Source: Methanobacteriota archaeon (lineage in GTDB: Archaea > Halobacteriota > Methanosarcinia > Methanosarcinales > Methanoperedenaceae). Taken from it: DNA of 7,510 bases. The position numbers and the translations under genes were made by a program. The stretch covers positions 1 through 7,510 of the forward strand of contig JAHIFK010000309.1 in assembly GCA_018900975.1 (NCBI GenBank), in the 5' to 3' direction. Shown piece after piece: positions 1 through 5,918 of this stretch (position 1 is its first letter; each line of letters begins with the position of its first letter). Below the pieces are notes generated by a model, which worked only from the letters and a program-made list of their open reading frames with translations, was not told where the DNA came from and ran no database searches.

Positions 1-244
1 CAGTGATATTGATTTTGATATCTTCTTTCTCCAGACCAGGCATTTCTGCCGTAGCTATAATTTCTTTATCTGTCTCAACCATATCGACAAATGGTTTCCT
101 GATGTTAGCAAAAGGTCTTTCATATTTTTCAATTGCTCTTTCGCCTGATGGTAGCAACAGCCTGCCTGGTGCTGGTACGCCCCATAGTTCTTCAAACATT
201 CTGTTCATAGTCTCTTGAAATCTTCTAAATTCGTCACTTATCAT
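1..244 (-). CDS. Hsp20/alpha-crystallin small heat shock protein (5' part; runs off the window)
   Basis: Only the N-terminal 81 residues are in the window; the gene continues past base 1. The minus-strand reading starts MISDEFRRFQETMNRMFEE, an amphipathic Phe/Met-rich N-terminal arm typical of small heat shock proteins. It goes on to KPFVDMVETDKEIIATAEMP and then GLEKEDIKINIT, the opening strands of the alpha-crystallin domain (the P-G-hydrophobic-x-K-E-D-I motif is diagnostic for Hsp20). The family forms cytoplasmic oligomers that hold unfolding proteins in an ATP-independent way. The ATG at 242-244 is chosen because GGAGG (plus-strand cctcc, 253-257) lies 8 bases upstream. It is divergent from the CBS-domain gene. 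The promoter carries an inverted repeat (294-310) that could serve heat-shock control. The C-terminal IxI motif cannot be checked here. Confidence 0.93.
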   Translation of the reverse strand, partial: MISDEFRRFQETMNRMFEELWGVPAPGRLLLPSGERAIEKYERPFANIRKPFVDMVETDKEIIATAEMPGLEKEDIKINIT

Positions 245-285
245 CTTTCTAACCTCCGCTTATTTTTGCTCAAGGCTCTTTTCCC

Positions 286-310
286 TAATAGTATATGATT
301 TTTAATCATA
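286..310 (-). promoter_or_regulatory. hsp20 promoter with perfect inverted repeat
   Basis: Bases 294-300 (TATGATT) and 304-310 (AATCATA) are a perfect 7-bp inverted repeat around TTT. Read on the minus strand, the repeat runs into a TATA-like stretch (TCATATACTA, about 288-297). This is some 25 bases ahead of a likely transcription start near 268, giving a leader of about 25 bases that carries the GGAGG site. A palindrome overlapping the BRE/TATA region is the usual placement for an archaeal repressor operator. That role and the exact transcription start are inferred. Confidence 0.45.
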
Positions 311-377
311 CAAGTAACTTATGGTATCATCATTCTGCGACAGCTATTTATTCGTAGACCTCTAAATTCAGTTATTT

Positions 378-384
378 GGGAGGT
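378..384 (+). promoter_or_regulatory. Strong ribosome-binding site that sets a TTG start
   Basis: GGGAGGT lies 6 bases before the TTG at 391. It decides between that codon and the in-frame TTG at 376, which overlaps it. Confidence 0.7.
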
Positions 385-390
385 AAAGTT

Positions 391-798
391 TTGAAAAAGA
401 AAGTCAAGTTACTCAAGGATGTGATGACGAAGAGGGTGGTAACCATCCCACCAACGCTCTCAATCAGGGAGATTTCTAAGATCATGGCCCGGGAAGAGGT
501 ATCCGGAGTTGCTGTAAAAGGTCCGGAGAGAGGGGTAATGGGAATAGTCTCCGAGTGTGATGTGCTGCGTCACTTTGGTAAACAGAACTGGGAGCTTCTA
601 ACAGCCGAGGAGATAATGACCCCTAATGTGGAGGCTATCAGGCCGGAGACGACTCTTGAGCAGGCCGCAGATGTAATGCAGAAGAAACACATCCACAGGC
701 TACTGGTAATGGGCAGGGATCTAAACGAACCCCAGATGCCTGTTGGCATTGTAAGCGCCAGCGATATTGTTAGAGAGATCGGAAGGGATAATTCTTAG
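391..798 (+). CDS. Two-CBS-domain protein
   Basis: A stand-alone pair of CBS domains, 135 residues from a TTG start at 391. The frame is also open from an earlier TTG at 376, but that codon lies against GGGAGGT (378-384), which serves as ribosome-binding site for the TTG at 391 (6-base spacing). CBS1 spans about residues 11-62 (VMTKRVVTIPPTLSI ... GIVSECDVL) and CBS2 about 75-131 (IMTPNVEAIRPETTLEQAADVM ... GIVSASDIV). Both repeats keep the closing G-I-V-S-x-x-D signature, whose Asp usually contacts the ribose of a bound adenine nucleotide. No catalytic domain is attached. Members of this class bind AMP/ATP/SAM-type ligands and regulate partner proteins; the partner is unknown. Length is normal for archaeal CBS pairs. 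It lies divergent from hsp20 and convergent with the PHA synthase remnant. Confidence 0.92.
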   Translation: MKKKVKLLKDVMTKRVVTIPPTLSIREISKIMAREEVSGVAVKGPERGVMGIVSECDVLRHFGKQNWELLTAEEIMTPNVEAIRPETTLEQAADVMQKKHIHRLLVMGRDLNEPQMPVGIVSASDIVREIGRDNS

Positions 799-838
799 CA
801 ACTTTTGATGGTTCCAATCCTTGGTATTACCAAATCAT

Positions 839-1108
839 TTACTCGGTCCGCACTACCCATTCACGCACTTTCGGCCATAAGTTCAGATGTGCTTCCCTGC
901 TCACCGAAAGACCAATATGAGATGAAGGGAAGACGATTTCTTCATAACTTTTCTCCGAATAAACATCTTTTAGTGCTTTACCTGCTGCTAAAGGAACAAT
1001 GTGGTCATATTTAGCCAGTATGTTAAGAAGAGGGCAGCGAATTTTTATCAGGTCGACGATTTGGGAATCGATTCTCATCTTATATATTTCTATTCGTTTA
1101 CATTGGCT
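839..1108 (-). pseudogene. phaC: C-terminal remnant of class III polyhydroxyalkanoate synthase (PhaC)
   Basis: From the in-frame ATG at 1078 the minus strand encodes 79 residues: MRIDSQIVDLIKIRCPLLNI, then a KYDHIVPLAAGKAL segment, then IVFPSSHIGLSVS and WPKVREWVVRTE before TAA. This is the end of the class III PhaC alpha/beta-hydrolase fold: VDL..I..P.LNI, the D-H-x-V-P segment with the catalytic Asp, and the S/G-H-I-G segment with the catalytic His. The lipase-like box with the nucleophilic Cys and some 270 upstream residues are missing. Homology seems to continue a few codons upstream of the ATG (to about 1108) and ends at an in-frame TGA (1109-1111). No ribosome-binding site precedes the ATG, so it is probably not translated. 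PhaC normally polymerises 3-hydroxyacyl-CoA into storage polymer. The remnant sits just behind the phosphoribosyltransferase gene on the same strand, as if the front half was deleted. A small functional protein is unlikely but not excluded. Confidence 0.75.
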
Positions 1109-1154
1109 TCATTCATCGATTCCTACCACCTTATTCTGGGAGTCATCGGTTTTT

Positions 1155-1802
1155 TCACAACGGTTGTTTTTTTTTCTGGATTTCTCCTGTCGCCTGCATA
1201 TCATTTAACATTTCCAGAAGGTCCTTTTTCGATATTTTTATGTCGAAATTGCTCTTTAGAGCTTTTCTTATCTCTCCATGCGTTATAGGCTTGGTTAGCA
1301 CCCTTTTAATAAAACCTGTCAGATCCTCATAAACAGCCCATGGATATATTATCCACTTCCATTCGTCTTGCATTTCTGCCCAGTAATCTGGGACAAAGGT
1401 TGAACGGATTTTATAATGCAGCACAGCACTTTTAATTTCTGAAGGATTCTTTCCCTTTACATAATCCATGGTCACAGTAAAAGTATCTCCAGTATCTACA
1501 ACATCATCTACAATCAGTACCTTTTTTCCAGAAATGTCTATAGGAAGAGGGAATTTTATTTCGGCTTTTCCGAGTGTTGCGGCGATTCCCCAGTGTTCAA
1601 CTTTTATAGCTGCAAGGTCTTTCTGGAGAAGAAAATCACACACAACACGCGCCGGCACGAGTCCTCCTCTTGCTATACCTATAATAAGGTCTGGCTTAAA
1701 CCCTGATTTTTTTATTTCAAGTGCTAAAGTTTTTGCCAGCCTGTAGGTCTCATCCCAGCTTACCAGGTAGCATTTAAATGTATCCGCGGGCTTCTCCATC
1801 AT
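1155..1802 (-). CDS. Phosphoribosyltransferase (COG2236/Hpt-like) with C-terminal extension
   Basis: A 215-residue cytoplasmic type I phosphoribosyltransferase. The PRPP-binding loop is VLIVDDVVDTGDT (residues 95-107): hydrophobic strand, Asp pair, then the T-G-D-T phosphate loop. IGIARGGLVPARV (41-53) supplies the pyrophosphate loop. W150-x-x-Y-P-W155 resembles the aromatic purine-binding hood of xanthine/guanine-type enzymes, so a purine salvage substrate is likely, although COG2236 members are poorly characterised. Residues about 170-215 (THGEIRKALKSNFDIKISKK, then DLLEMLNDMQATGEI) look like a small helix-turn-helix or winged-helix extension, possibly regulatory. Two ATGs stand in tandem (1802 and 1799) with no clear ribosome-binding site, so either could be used. 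Nine A in a row encode the KKK near the C-terminus and could slip. The gene is followed by the PhaC remnant and preceded by a long gap, so it is probably monocistronic. Confidence 0.88.
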   Translation of the reverse strand: MMEKPADTFKCYLVSWDETYRLAKTLALEIKKSGFKPDLIIGIARGGLVPARVVCDFLLQKDLAAIKVEHWGIAATLGKAEIKFPLPIDISGKKVLIVDDVVDTGDTFTVTMDYVKGKNPSEIKSAVLHYKIRSTFVPDYWAEMQDEWKWIIYPWAVYEDLTGFIKRVLTKPITHGEIRKALKSNFDIKISKKDLLEMLNDMQATGEIQKKKQPL

Positions 1803-1843
1803 ATTGAAGATGGTTCATTGTAATAGATATTCTTTCCCATGCG

Positions 1844-1853
1844 AAAAATAGTT
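1844..1853 (-). promoter_or_regulatory. Possible TATA box of the phosphoribosyltransferase gene
   Basis: AACTATTTTT on the minus strand lies about 45 bases before the ATG at 1802, which would give a leader of roughly 20 bases. The match to an archaeal box A is only moderate. Confidence 0.25.
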
Positions 1854-1913
1854 AATCCGGATACAAAATACTTCTCAGGATTTGTAAAGCAAGAAGGTCT
1901 GGATGTTGGGAAA

Positions 1914-1932
1914 TGAATCCTGGGGGGATTCA
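1914..1932. repeat. Short perfect stem-loop
   Basis: TGAATCC (1914-1920) pairs with GGATTCA (1926-1932) around a TGGGG loop. It is a perfect 7-bp stem with no T-run after it, so it is not an obvious terminator. It lies some 110 bases upstream of the phosphoribosyltransferase start. Function unknown; chance is possible. Confidence 0.35.
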
Positions 1933-2300
1933 GACGCATGCTAAATATTTAAAATAATTTGGCTTAATGCTTCAAAAAGAAAAAAGTGAAAGAACGTTAA
2001 AGTAAAAAGGGAATGGGGGCAAGAATAGAGGACAGTTTGGTTAGTCTTTAGAAGATACTGTATATTATTATAGTTCCTCATTACCTTCATATTGTGATAG
2101 ATTTGCCCAGATTTGTTGCTGTCTCAGAGATTTAATACTAATGGGCAGAATTTTATAATGATGCTTCCATCCAAAGTACCACATAAGTACTAATGGCAAG
2201 AATCTCCTTTACCTGTTATTGAATTCCTGGTAGTGGATGTTTTCTCATGGTGTCTATTTCGACTTCCATATGGATATTTAAACCAGATCATATTAAAACC

Positions 2301-2313
2301 CAAACTTTATATT
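2301..2313 (+). promoter_or_regulatory. TATA-like promoter of a possible small RNA
   Basis: CTTTATATT (2305-2313), preceded by a C/A-rich BRE-like ACCCAAA, matches the archaeal BRE-TATA pattern. Initiation would fall near 2331-2335, just upstream of the GC hairpin at 2361-2375. Confidence 0.35.
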
Positions 2314-2332
2314 GTTGAGAAGTGACTATAGT

Positions 2333-2386
2333 GATAAAGGCTTTTGTTGTGGATTAGAGTAGCCCTCCCGGGGCTTATTTTTTTTT
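2333..2386 (+). ncRNA. Candidate short non-coding RNA (about 50-55 nt)
   Basis: The segment lies between a TATA-like box (2305-2313) and a terminator-like hairpin followed by T9 (2361-2386). It has no start codon with a ribosome-binding site and no coding potential. I see no C/D or H/ACA box pattern. It could equally be the early, terminated leader of the SLC13 gene (attenuation), since that gene begins 177 bases downstream of the T-run. Based only on promoter plus terminator spacing. Confidence 0.22.
2361..2386 (+). terminator. Hairpin plus T9, intrinsic-terminator-like
   Basis: AGCCC (2361-2365) pairs with GGGCT (2371-2375) around TCCCG, followed by TA and nine T (2378-2386). A GC-rich stem followed by a T-run is the bacterial terminator form; in archaea the T-run alone terminates well. 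No gene on the plus strand ends nearby, so it terminates either a small RNA or a leader transcript. Confidence 0.5.
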
Positions 2387-2486
2387 CATAATTCAGCTTG
2401 ATGTTTGTACGTCTACGCAAAATATGAACATAGCAACTTTTAAGAAAGCCAGTATTCCATTCGAGCAAAAAATACCTTATAGATAG

Positions 2487-2496
2487 ATATAATATA
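2487..2496 (+). promoter_or_regulatory. Likely TATA box of the SLC13 transporter gene
   Basis: ATATAATATA lies about 70 bases before the ATG at 2563. Initiation near 2515-2520 would leave a leader of some 45 bases. Confidence 0.4.
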
Positions 2497-2562
2497 CAGA
2501 AAATTTCAATGCAGAACAGTAGAAAAGGTGTTTGTAGCTAGAACAGACAAAATGGGGACAAT

Positions 2563-3972
2563 ATGAAGTTCAATATATCCAGACAAAAAGCAGGTTTGGC
2601 GCTTGGTCCACTACTGTTTCTTCTGATCCTTCTCTCTGAAATAGAAGGACTGTCATGGGAAGCCAGATCAATAGCAGCGAGCACTGCATGGATAGCGTGC
2701 TGGTGGCTGACAGAGGCTATCCCGATACCAGCCACGTCGCTTATGCCCATAATCCTTTTTCCTCTTCTCGGGGCGCTTGAGGTCGGAAAGGTCACAGCAG
2801 AGTACGGGAACCAGATAATATTCCTCCTGATCGGGGGATTTTTTATCGCTATTGCCATGGAGAAATGGAGACTTCACATCAGGATCGCCCTGTATATCGT
2901 GAGGACCATCGGAACAAGCCCGAGACGGGCAATAGCAGGGTTCATGGCCGCCACAGCCTTCATTTCGGCCTGGATAAGTAATACCGCAACAGCCATGATG
3001 ATGATCCCCATCGCAACAGCAGTGATATTCCAGGCGTCAAAGGGAGGCGAGGATAAAAATTTTAATATCGCCATTATGCTCTCTGTCGCCTATGCAGCGT
3101 CCATAGGCGGGGTTTCCACTCTTATCGGAACCACGCCCAACCTGATATTTGCAGGCATATACCGCACGTTCTATGGGAATGAGATCACGTTCCTGCAGTG
3201 GGCTTCCTTTGGCGTGCCAATTGCGGTTTTTATTTTAGTTATCTGCTGGGCCTATCTGGTGTATGTCGCATACCCGCCGAAAATAAAAGCACTCGGAGAT
3301 GGAATTGAGGACGAGATAAAGAGACTTGGAAATATGACTGGACAGGAGAAGAAAGTTTTAGCCGTATTTTTATTGGTAGCATCTCTCTGGGTCACAAGAG
3401 CGTTTTGGGGCAAATATTTGCCTTTGATCACGGATTCAGGCATTGCCATTTTTGGGGCTTTTTTGCTGTTTCTTATACCGGCAGGACAGGAAAAAGCCTT
3501 ACTGAAGTGGAATGATGCAATTAAGCTTCCATGGGACGTTGTGCTTTTGCTTGGAGGAGGATTAGCCATAGCTAAAGGTTTTACGGAAACTGGCCTGGAT
3601 GCCTGGATAGCGCATCAGCTTATTTTCCTGAAAGGCATGTCTGCAATAGTCATAATCCTGACAGTTGTCACCCTCACGATCTTCCTGACCGAAATAACCT
3701 CAAATACCGCCACGGCTACAATACTACTGCCAGTAACCGCTTCCCTTGCATCTGCCCTTGGCATGGAACCGGCTGGATTAATGATGGCAACAGCCATGTC
3801 CGCTTCTCTTGCTTTCATGCTGCCCGTAGCCACTCCGCCCAATGCTATCGTGTTCGGGACTGGTTATGTAACGATGCCGCAGATGGCCAGGGCCGGGCTG
3901 TGGATGAATTTATTTTGCATAGCGATCATTACTTTATACATTTATGTGATGCCGATTGGGTATGTAAGGTAA
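2563..3972 (+). CDS. SLC13/DASS family anion:sodium symporter
   Basis: A 469-residue integral membrane protein of the divalent anion:Na+ symporter family, normal in length and complete. Diagnostic parts in order: WWLTEAIPIPATSL (47-60); EKWRLHIRIAL (100-110), the family's conserved E-K/R-W-x-L-H segment; ISAWISNTATAMMMIP with SNT motif 1 at 139-141; IGGVSTLIGTTPN (181-193); DVVLLLGGGLAIAKG (325-339); FLTEITSNTATATILLP with SNT motif 2 at 380-382; and ATPPNAIVFGTGYV (423-436). The two SNT motifs and their partner hairpins form the Na+ and carboxylate/anion site in the inverted-repeat fold. The substrate (C4-dicarboxylate, citrate, sulfate or similar) cannot be fixed from sequence alone. The start ATG has a weak GGGGA 5-6 bases upstream. 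It is flanked by a long gap and a convergent gene, so it is probably monocistronic. Dicarboxylate uptake is the more likely role, because SNT-type members are mostly carboxylate carriers. Confidence 0.93.
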   Translation: MKFNISRQKAGLALGPLLFLLILLSEIEGLSWEARSIAASTAWIACWWLTEAIPIPATSLMPIILFPLLGALEVGKVTAEYGNQIIFLLIGGFFIAIAMEKWRLHIRIALYIVRTIGTSPRRAIAGFMAATAFISAWISNTATAMMMIPIATAVIFQASKGGEDKNFNIAIMLSVAYAASIGGVSTLIGTTPNLIFAGIYRTFYGNEITFLQWASFGVPIAVFILVICWAYLVYVAYPPKIKALGDGIEDEIKRLGNMTGQEKKVLAVFLLVASLWVTRAFWGKYLPLITDSGIAIFGAFLLFLIPAGQEKALLKWNDAIKLPWDVVLLLGGGLAIAKGFTETGLDAWIAHQLIFLKGMSAIVIILTVVTLTIFLTEITSNTATATILLPVTASLASALGMEPAGLMMATAMSASLAFMLPVATPPNAIVFGTGYVTMPQMARAGLWMNLFCIAIITLYIYVMPIGYVR

Positions 3973-3973
3973 T

Positions 3974-4582
3974 TCATACCCATCTGCCCATACCTTTTCC
4001 AGAGCGCATTGGAGAGGTCATCAGTACTTTATACTCCTTTCCTTCCAGGTTAAGTGTTCCAGCAGATAGTAACTCAGTTTCATAATTCGAAGTTATAAGT
4101 GATATATTGCCTGTTACTTCCGGGATAAGATCTTTCTGGAAAGCCCCTGGTTGGGGAAGTGCCAGTATATCCCCTGAAAGCGATTGATTGTCATAGCTCG
4201 TTATGTTCAGGACATAAGGCACGCCTGCAAACCTCAGATGAGCATTTATTTCAGTGTCTCTCTCCACGCTGCTTATTTTTTGTGCTATTTCTGCAGGAGT
4301 ATTGTATTCTTTAAGTAGTGAAAAAACATAACCCGGAGACACAATTTTCATCCTGATTACATTAACATGCAGAATATGGTATTCTTCCCCTGCAAGTGCA
4401 AAACCGTGTCCCATGAATAAGGGTTCGATGAATGGGGACATTCCCTGACCGCTCTGTCCGGTTCCTGACCCGGAATTCATTCTGTTCATTCCCTGGCCGA
4501 ATGGTTGGGCAAATGCTGTAACTGAAAAAATCGTCATTACCGTCAAAATTACTATTGCGATCTTCTTTGAATTTGCTTTCAT
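3974..4582 (-). CDS. Secreted protein of unknown function
   Basis: A 202-residue protein whose family I do not recognise. The ATG at 4580-4582 is chosen because GGAG lies 6 bases before it; the frame stays open to an ATG at 4618 that lacks such a site and would bury the signal peptide. The N-terminus is a classical signal peptide: MKANSKK, a hydrophobic core (8-22), then A-F-A at 23-25 with likely cleavage before Q26. A Gly/Ser/Met/Gln-rich linker follows (26-50). Two segments resemble each other, GFALAGEEYHILHVNVIRMK (60-79) and AGTLNLEGKEYKVLMTSPMR (174-193), suggesting a duplicated beta unit; both have the pattern 'L-x-G-E/K-E-Y'. The C-terminus is basic and Gly-rich. It lies 70 bases behind the calcium-loop protein gene on the same strand, so the two may be cotranscribed. 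The gene ends 1 base from the convergent SLC13 gene's stop. Action outside the membrane is expected; no enzymatic motif seen. Confidence 0.8.
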   Translation of the reverse strand: MKANSKKIAIVILTVMTIFSVTAFAQPFGQGMNRMNSGSGTGQSGQGMSPFIEPLFMGHGFALAGEEYHILHVNVIRMKIVSPGYVFSLLKEYNTPAEIAQKISSVERDTEINAHLRFAGVPYVLNITSYDNQSLSGDILALPQPGAFQKDLIPEVTGNISLITSNYETELLSAGTLNLEGKEYKVLMTSPMRSGKGMGRWV

Positions 4583-4616
4583 TTTATTCTCCATTGGTTT
4601 CAATCTTAAAGAGTAC

Positions 4617-4638
4617 AAGGGGTGGATATCTACCCCTT
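4617..4638. repeat. Inverted repeat between the two secreted-protein genes
   Basis: AAGGGGT (4617-4623) and ACCCCTT (4632-4638) are perfect 7-bp arms; the inner eight bases contain GATATC and extend the pairing. In the minus-strand transcript it would fold between the stop of the calcium-loop gene and the ribosome-binding site of the next gene. There is no T-run on that side, so it may be an RNA-processing or stability element rather than a terminator. Confidence 0.5.
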
Positions 4639-4652
4639 AATACCTCCTTTAT

Positions 4653-4964
4653 TTACTGGTTGGCTCTGTATCTGGCACCGCTTCTTCCTGAGCCCATGTT
4701 GTCATTGATACCATCGCCGTCTGCATCAACAAAGCCGGAACCCATGCGAGCGCCTCTGTACATTGGGCGATTGTCATTTATGCCATCACCATTTGTGTCA
4801 ACAAAATTGTCGCAGATGCCATCGCCGTTCGCATCAACAAAGCCTGGTCCATACCCTCCTGTGTTTGTCACCGCAGCGCTTGAGACGCCATCAATTGCCG
4901 CCGCTGTTCCAATTGCCGCCAGTACAAGAATTACTGACAGACCATAGTATATTTCTTTTCTCAT
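4653..4964 (-). CDS. Small secreted protein with three EF-hand-like calcium loops
   Basis: A 103-residue protein. The ATG at 4962-4964 is preceded by AGAGGT; an upstream in-frame ATG at 4997 has no such site. Residues 1-23 form a signal peptide (MRKEIYYGLSVILVLAAIGT, then AAA). The mature part is low in complexity, rich in Gly/Asp/Asn, and carries three copies of a calcium-binding loop: DANGDGICD (44-52), DTNGDGIND (56-64) and DADGDGIND (80-88), each preceded by F-V and closed by N. The D-x-N/D-G-D-G-I-x-D pattern is that of dockerin, thrombospondin type 3 and EF-hand loops, where alternating Asp/Asn side chains hold Ca2+. Too short for a dockerin pair with helices. A single Cys (C51) is present. 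Homologues with this F-V-D-x-N/D-G-D-G motif are secreted or surface proteins of unknown role. CGAACG motifs lie upstream (5038-5082), suggesting control by the neighbouring regulator. Confidence 0.85.
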   Translation of the reverse strand: MRKEIYYGLSVILVLAAIGTAAAIDGVSSAAVTNTGGYGPGFVDANGDGICDNFVDTNGDGINDNRPMYRGARMGSGFVDADGDGINDNMGSGRSGARYRANQ

Positions 4965-5037
4965 ATTTTTACCTCTTTTGTTATTTTGGTTTCTCAAAAC
5001 CTGCCTGGATCTGAGTCACCTCATAACCCACTTGTAC

Positions 5038-5082
5038 CGAACGATGTTTAACTCCGTTCACGAACGATGATGTTCGTTAAAC
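5038..5082. promoter_or_regulatory. Candidate operator: repeated CGAACGATG motifs
   Basis: CGAACGATG occurs exactly at 5038-5046 and 5061-5069, 23 bases apart, and both copies run on to a TTTAAC or TTAAAC sequence (ending at 5052 and 5082). CGTTC-AC-GAACG (5055-5066) and CGAAC-GATGAT-GTTCG (5061-5076) are overlapping inverted repeats. The cluster lies between the regulator's stop and the calcium-loop gene, about 75-120 bases ahead of the latter's start. Similar CGAACG copies stand at the regulator's own start (5919-5924). Binding by the regulator is inferred. Confidence 0.45.
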
Positions 5083-5083
5083 T

Positions 5084-5917
5084 TTATCTTACCTCCTTTC
5101 TCAATAAAAACCAGTCGGATAGTTCGATTACGTTCGTTCTCCCGTATTCACGCTTTTTTATTATGTTTTTCCTCTTAAGAACGTTTATTATACCACTCAG
5201 TGAAGATTTAGGTATCCCGGTCTCATACCTGATGTCTGCCTGTGTGACAGAACCACCTTTTCTTAACAAGAGATTTATTATTGCTTTTTCATTATCTGAA
5301 AGAGTATCGATCACTTTTTGCATCTCACTGGTGGGTGTGATTTCTTTTGTTTTTGGCGCTGCCAAAGATCCCATCTCAGGTTCTATTCCGGGTCCGATCA
5401 CAGATTCTATCCCAGATTCTGTGTCAGGTATCTCTTTTTTCTCAAGATCGTGAGTTCTTTTCAATCTTATAATTAACACGCTTGCGGAAATTGCAGTTAT
5501 GATGAACAACATGGTAAAATACAACCATGATCCGGACTCGCTTTCTGTTTTATCCGGCGTTTCAAGAGGCTGCTTGTATTCTATTTCAATCTCTGGTGAA
5601 GCTATTCTGTATCCCTCCACTGTCAGGACCAATGAATCATTCATTACCTGTATCTGGTAGTTCAATCCATGAGATCGTTCAAATCTTATGACCTCGGAAC
5701 CTGCAGGAAGAAAAAAAGTAACTGAATAGTCTGAATAATAACCACCTGAAGAAAAGTTAAAATGCCAGATGCCCGCACTCTTAGTTGTTAGCATATCGGT
5801 AACAACGTAAAGCTCGTTCGTGTCATTATCGTATGTATATTGGGCACCGTCTAAGAATGACATATAAGAAAGAGATTCATAGGTGGCGTAACCTGTCAGG
5901 AGCATTTTTATGTTCAA
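5084..5917 (-). CDS. Membrane-anchored winged-helix transcriptional regulator
   Basis: A 277-residue archaeal membrane-bound regulator (COG2512-like layout). Residues 1-120 form a beta-rich domain, presumed extracytoplasmic (AGIWHFNFSSGGYYSDYSVTF, then FLPAG; later EIEIEYKQPL). Residues 131-151 are one transmembrane helix (WLYFTMLFIITAISASVLII), followed by the positive stop RLKR, placing the C-terminus in the cytoplasm. An acidic Gly/Pro/Ile linker follows (162-195). Residues about 200-272 are a MarR-like winged helix: LSDNEKAIINLLLRKGGSVT, recognition region ETGIPKSSLSGIINVLKRK, and wing IIKKREYGRTNVIEL. The start is TTG at 5917, with AAGGTG 8-9 bases upstream and a TATA box (5962-5973) placed for a leader of about 25 bases; an ATG at 5905 is the alternative. 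Oddly, no signal peptide precedes the outer domain, and an in-frame TAG not far upstream rules out a longer form. It is divergent from the DedA operon and upstream of the secreted-protein genes, so it may control both. Confidence 0.85.
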   Translation of the reverse strand: MNIKMLLTGYATYESLSYMSFLDGAQYTYDNDTNELYVVTDMLTTKSAGIWHFNFSSGGYYSDYSVTFFLPAGSEVIRFERSHGLNYQIQVMNDSLVLTVEGYRIASPEIEIEYKQPLETPDKTESESGSWLYFTMLFIITAISASVLIIRLKRTHDLEKKEIPDTESGIESVIGPGIEPEMGSLAAPKTKEITPTSEMQKVIDTLSDNEKAIINLLLRKGGSVTQADIRYETGIPKSSLSGIINVLKRKNIIKKREYGRTNVIELSDWFLLRKEVR

Positions 5918-5918
5918 T

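Larger units (their letters stand above)
1803..2562. other. Gene-free stretch of about 760 bp
   Basis: I find no open frame on either strand with a recognisable protein, no tRNA cloverleaf, and no insertion-sequence ends. It is AT-rich and contains a stem-loop (1914-1932), a possible short RNA unit (2301-2386) and the promoter of the anion transporter (2487-2496). The stretch 1933-2300 shows nothing I can name. Such a gap is long for a compact archaeal chromosome and may hold decayed sequence or non-coding RNA. Confidence 0.6.

Noticed and set aside
1168..1176. Run of nine T as a terminator on the plus strand
   Set aside because: It is the complement of Lys codons inside the phosphoribosyltransferase gene, and no plus-strand gene ends there.
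1001..1288. Plus-strand open frame of 95 codons across the PhaC remnant and the phosphoribosyltransferase end
   Set aside because: Antisense to recognisable protein sequence, with no ribosome-binding site and no recognisable motif.
2136..2203. Near-repeats TACTAATGGGCAGAAT and TACTAATGGCAAGAAT, 52 bases apart
   Set aside because: Only two imperfect copies of about 16 bases in AT-rich sequence, with no further units or structure.
2552..2566. Four-codon mini-frame (MGTI) whose TGA overlaps the SLC13 start ATG
   Set aside because: Too short, with no ribosome-binding site; the overlap is most likely chance.
4642..4647. Strong GGAGGT on the minus strand between the two secreted-protein genes
   Set aside because: No start codon follows at a proper distance (ATT AAG GGG TAG); the downstream gene has its own GGAG site.
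4555..4947. A 130-codon plus-strand open frame opposite the calcium-loop gene
   Set aside because: It is low in complexity and antisense to a gene with a clear signal peptide, calcium loops and ribosome-binding site; its repeats are just the complement of the D-x-N-G-D-G codons.
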